Below are positions 63,178-64,000 of a stretch of DNA of 64,000 bases, piece by piece (the stretch's first letter is position 1; each line of letters starts with the position of its first letter). This stretch comes from Citrobacter europaeus (GTDB taxonomy: Bacteria > Pseudomonadota > Gammaproteobacteria > Enterobacterales > Enterobacteriaceae): assembly GCA_020099315.1 (NCBI GenBank), contig CP083650.1:1674001-1738000 (forward strand). The letters are read 5' to 3'. The notes below the pieces were generated by a model. It was not told the origin of the DNA. It did not search any database and saw only the letters and a list, made by a program, of their open reading frames with translations. The translations under genes were made by a program, and so were the position numbers.

Positions 63178-64000
63178 ATGTCCCCTGACATCAGACGTAA
63201 TGCTTTTATTGCATGGCTGCTTATTATTATACAGTTTATTACACCCGTACTGACGCTGCTTCCGGCACCGGTTCGTGCGGATGTGGATATGTCTGCAGAT
63301 ATGCAGGGGACAATTCATGGACTGAACTCACTTATATTTGGAGAACCGGCGGGGCATCACGACTCCCCGCCAGTAGTTTCTGGCGAAGGGCAAACTGTAG
63401 CGCCTGTGGTCCCACTCTCTGCCGGCCCGCAAGGTCAGCGGGCAGTCCCCGATGCCAGACTGATTCCGGAGCCCAGGGTATCACCCGGTCTGCCAGATCT
63501 GACCCGGCCGGTACTGGGGCAGGGGAGGCCGCTGAAGGTTCCGTCAGAAAACATGTTGGAGAGGCATGTTGCGGGACGGTCGTCTGAACCTGAAGGGACG
63601 CTGGCCTCCGGTGCCATGCAGATGGGGTCCATGTTCTCCAGCGAGAACAGAACGGATGCTGCCATTAATTATGCCCGGGGAGTTGGCGAAGGACTGATTA
63701 ACCAGAGAGTAAACGACTGGCTCAATCAGTTCGGTAACGCTAAGGTCTCGCTGGGGAGCGGCGGGCAGTTTTCCGGTGATATGCTCATTCCTCTTCACGA
63801 CACCGACCAGAATCTTATTTTTACCCAACTGGGCGTTCGCCGGGGCCAGGAGAGAAATACAGTTAACCTCGGTGCCGGCTACCGGACGTATATGGACGAC
63901 TGGATGCTGGGTGGAAACGTTTTCTATGACTATGACTATACGGGTAAAAACCGGCGTCTTGGTGGCGGTGCAGAGCTGTGGCGCGATTACCTGAAGCTGG
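63178..64000 (+). CDS. Intimin/SinH-like inverse autotransporter, 3' end outside window
   Basis: ATG at 63178; the frame is open to the window edge (274 codons). An extended hydrophobic signal region (RRNAFIAWLLIIIQFITPVL, cleavage near VRA-DVD) is followed by a Pro-rich periplasmic stretch and then the intimin/invasin beta-barrel: AINYARGVGEGLINQRVNDW, LNQFGNAKVSLGSGGQFSG, IFTQLGVRRGQERNTVNLGA and GGNVFYDYDYTGKNRRLGGG. This is the type Ve (inverse autotransporter) barrel that exports a C-terminal passenger. Resembles Salmonella SinH. No LysM repeat is seen before the barrel. The passenger lies beyond the window. Confidence 0.88.
   Translation, partial: MSPDIRRNAFIAWLLIIIQFITPVLTLLPAPVRADVDMSADMQGTIHGLNSLIFGEPAGHHDSPPVVSGEGQTVAPVVPLSAGPQGQRAVPDARLIPEPRVSPGLPDLTRPVLGQGRPLKVPSENMLERHVAGRSSEPEGTLASGAMQMGSMFSSENRTDAAINYARGVGEGLINQRVNDWLNQFGNAKVSLGSGGQFSGDMLIPLHDTDQNLIFTQLGVRRGQERNTVNLGAGYRTYMDDWMLGGNVFYDYDYTGKNRRLGGGAELWRDYLKL

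Noticed and set aside
63213..63587. 124-codon frame inside the inverse autotransporter gene
   Set aside because: It is the other phase of the GC-rich, proline-rich signal and linker region; the SinH-like frame explains the sequence fully.
43379..64000. Search for a second copy of the serT 3' end as an att repeat
   Set aside because: Reading by eye I saw no repeat of AGTTCGAATCTCTACGCTTC in the window; if present it lies beyond 64,000.
1..64000. CRISPR arrays, matS sites and rRNA genes
   Set aside because: No regularly spaced repeats, no clear GTGACRNYGTCAC match and no rRNA sequence were seen on a non-exhaustive reading.

Overview
The window reads as chromosome of an enterobacterium close to Escherichia, Salmonella and Citrobacter. 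Positions 1 to about 43,380 follow the conserved gene order aspC-ompF-asnS-pncB-pepN-ssuBCDAE-pyrD-zapC-ycbX-rlmL-uup-pqiABC-rmf-fabA-lonH-matP-ompA-sulA-sxy-yccS-yccF-helD-mgsA-yccT-yccU-hspQ-rlmI-acyP-tusE-yccA-serT almost without interruption. Protein lengths and sequences match the Escherichia/Salmonella products I remember. Salmonella carries SPI-5 after serT; this genome does not, so a Citrobacter-like species is my best guess (inference). The backbone covers amino acid and NAD metabolism (aspC, asnS, pncB, pepN), sulfonate-sulfur scavenging (ssu), pyrimidine synthesis (pyrD), ribosome and tRNA modification or hibernation (rlmL, rlmI, tusE, rmf), the envelope (ompF, ompA, pqiABC, fabA) and cell division or the Ter domain (zapC, matP, sulA). 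Two small additions lie in it: a secreted PEBP-family gene plus AraC regulator (38.5-39.8 kb) and an OppA-family binding protein (41.5-43.1 kb).

From serT (tRNA-Ser-UGA, 43,291-43,378) onward the window is an accessory region. A broken DUF4942-type mobile-element gene abuts the tRNA terminator. Next comes a reduced yersiniabactin locus: fyuA and ybtA on the minus strand, ybtP, ybtQ and ybtX on the plus strand, all intact. The whole biosynthetic operon (irp2-irp1-ybtUTE) is missing between fyuA and ybtA. After ybtX there is a decayed 5' fragment of ybtS, ended by a piece of an IS66-type transposase. The locus therefore keeps receptor, importer, MFS protein and regulator but has lost synthesis: a siderophore-scavenging version of the high-pathogenicity island, at a different tRNA from the usual asn tRNA site.

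From about 52.5 to 62.5 kb the DNA is visibly AT-rich and patchy. It holds a VirK/YbjX-family gene, a DUF2442 gene, a small unknown gene, a 37-codon membrane ORF, a second cyclopropane-fatty-acid synthase directly behind a PerC-like regulator, a lipoprotein gene with a glycine-rich tail, a multiply frameshifted cation-diffusion-facilitator pseudogene, and an ABC importer with a double-length fused permease and no binding protein, preceded by several small ORFs. The window ends in a lipoprotein gene, a 26-codon membrane ORF and the 5' part of an intimin/SinH-like inverse autotransporter gene that runs off the end.

Functional names rest on remembered family sequences and visible motifs; no database search was run.
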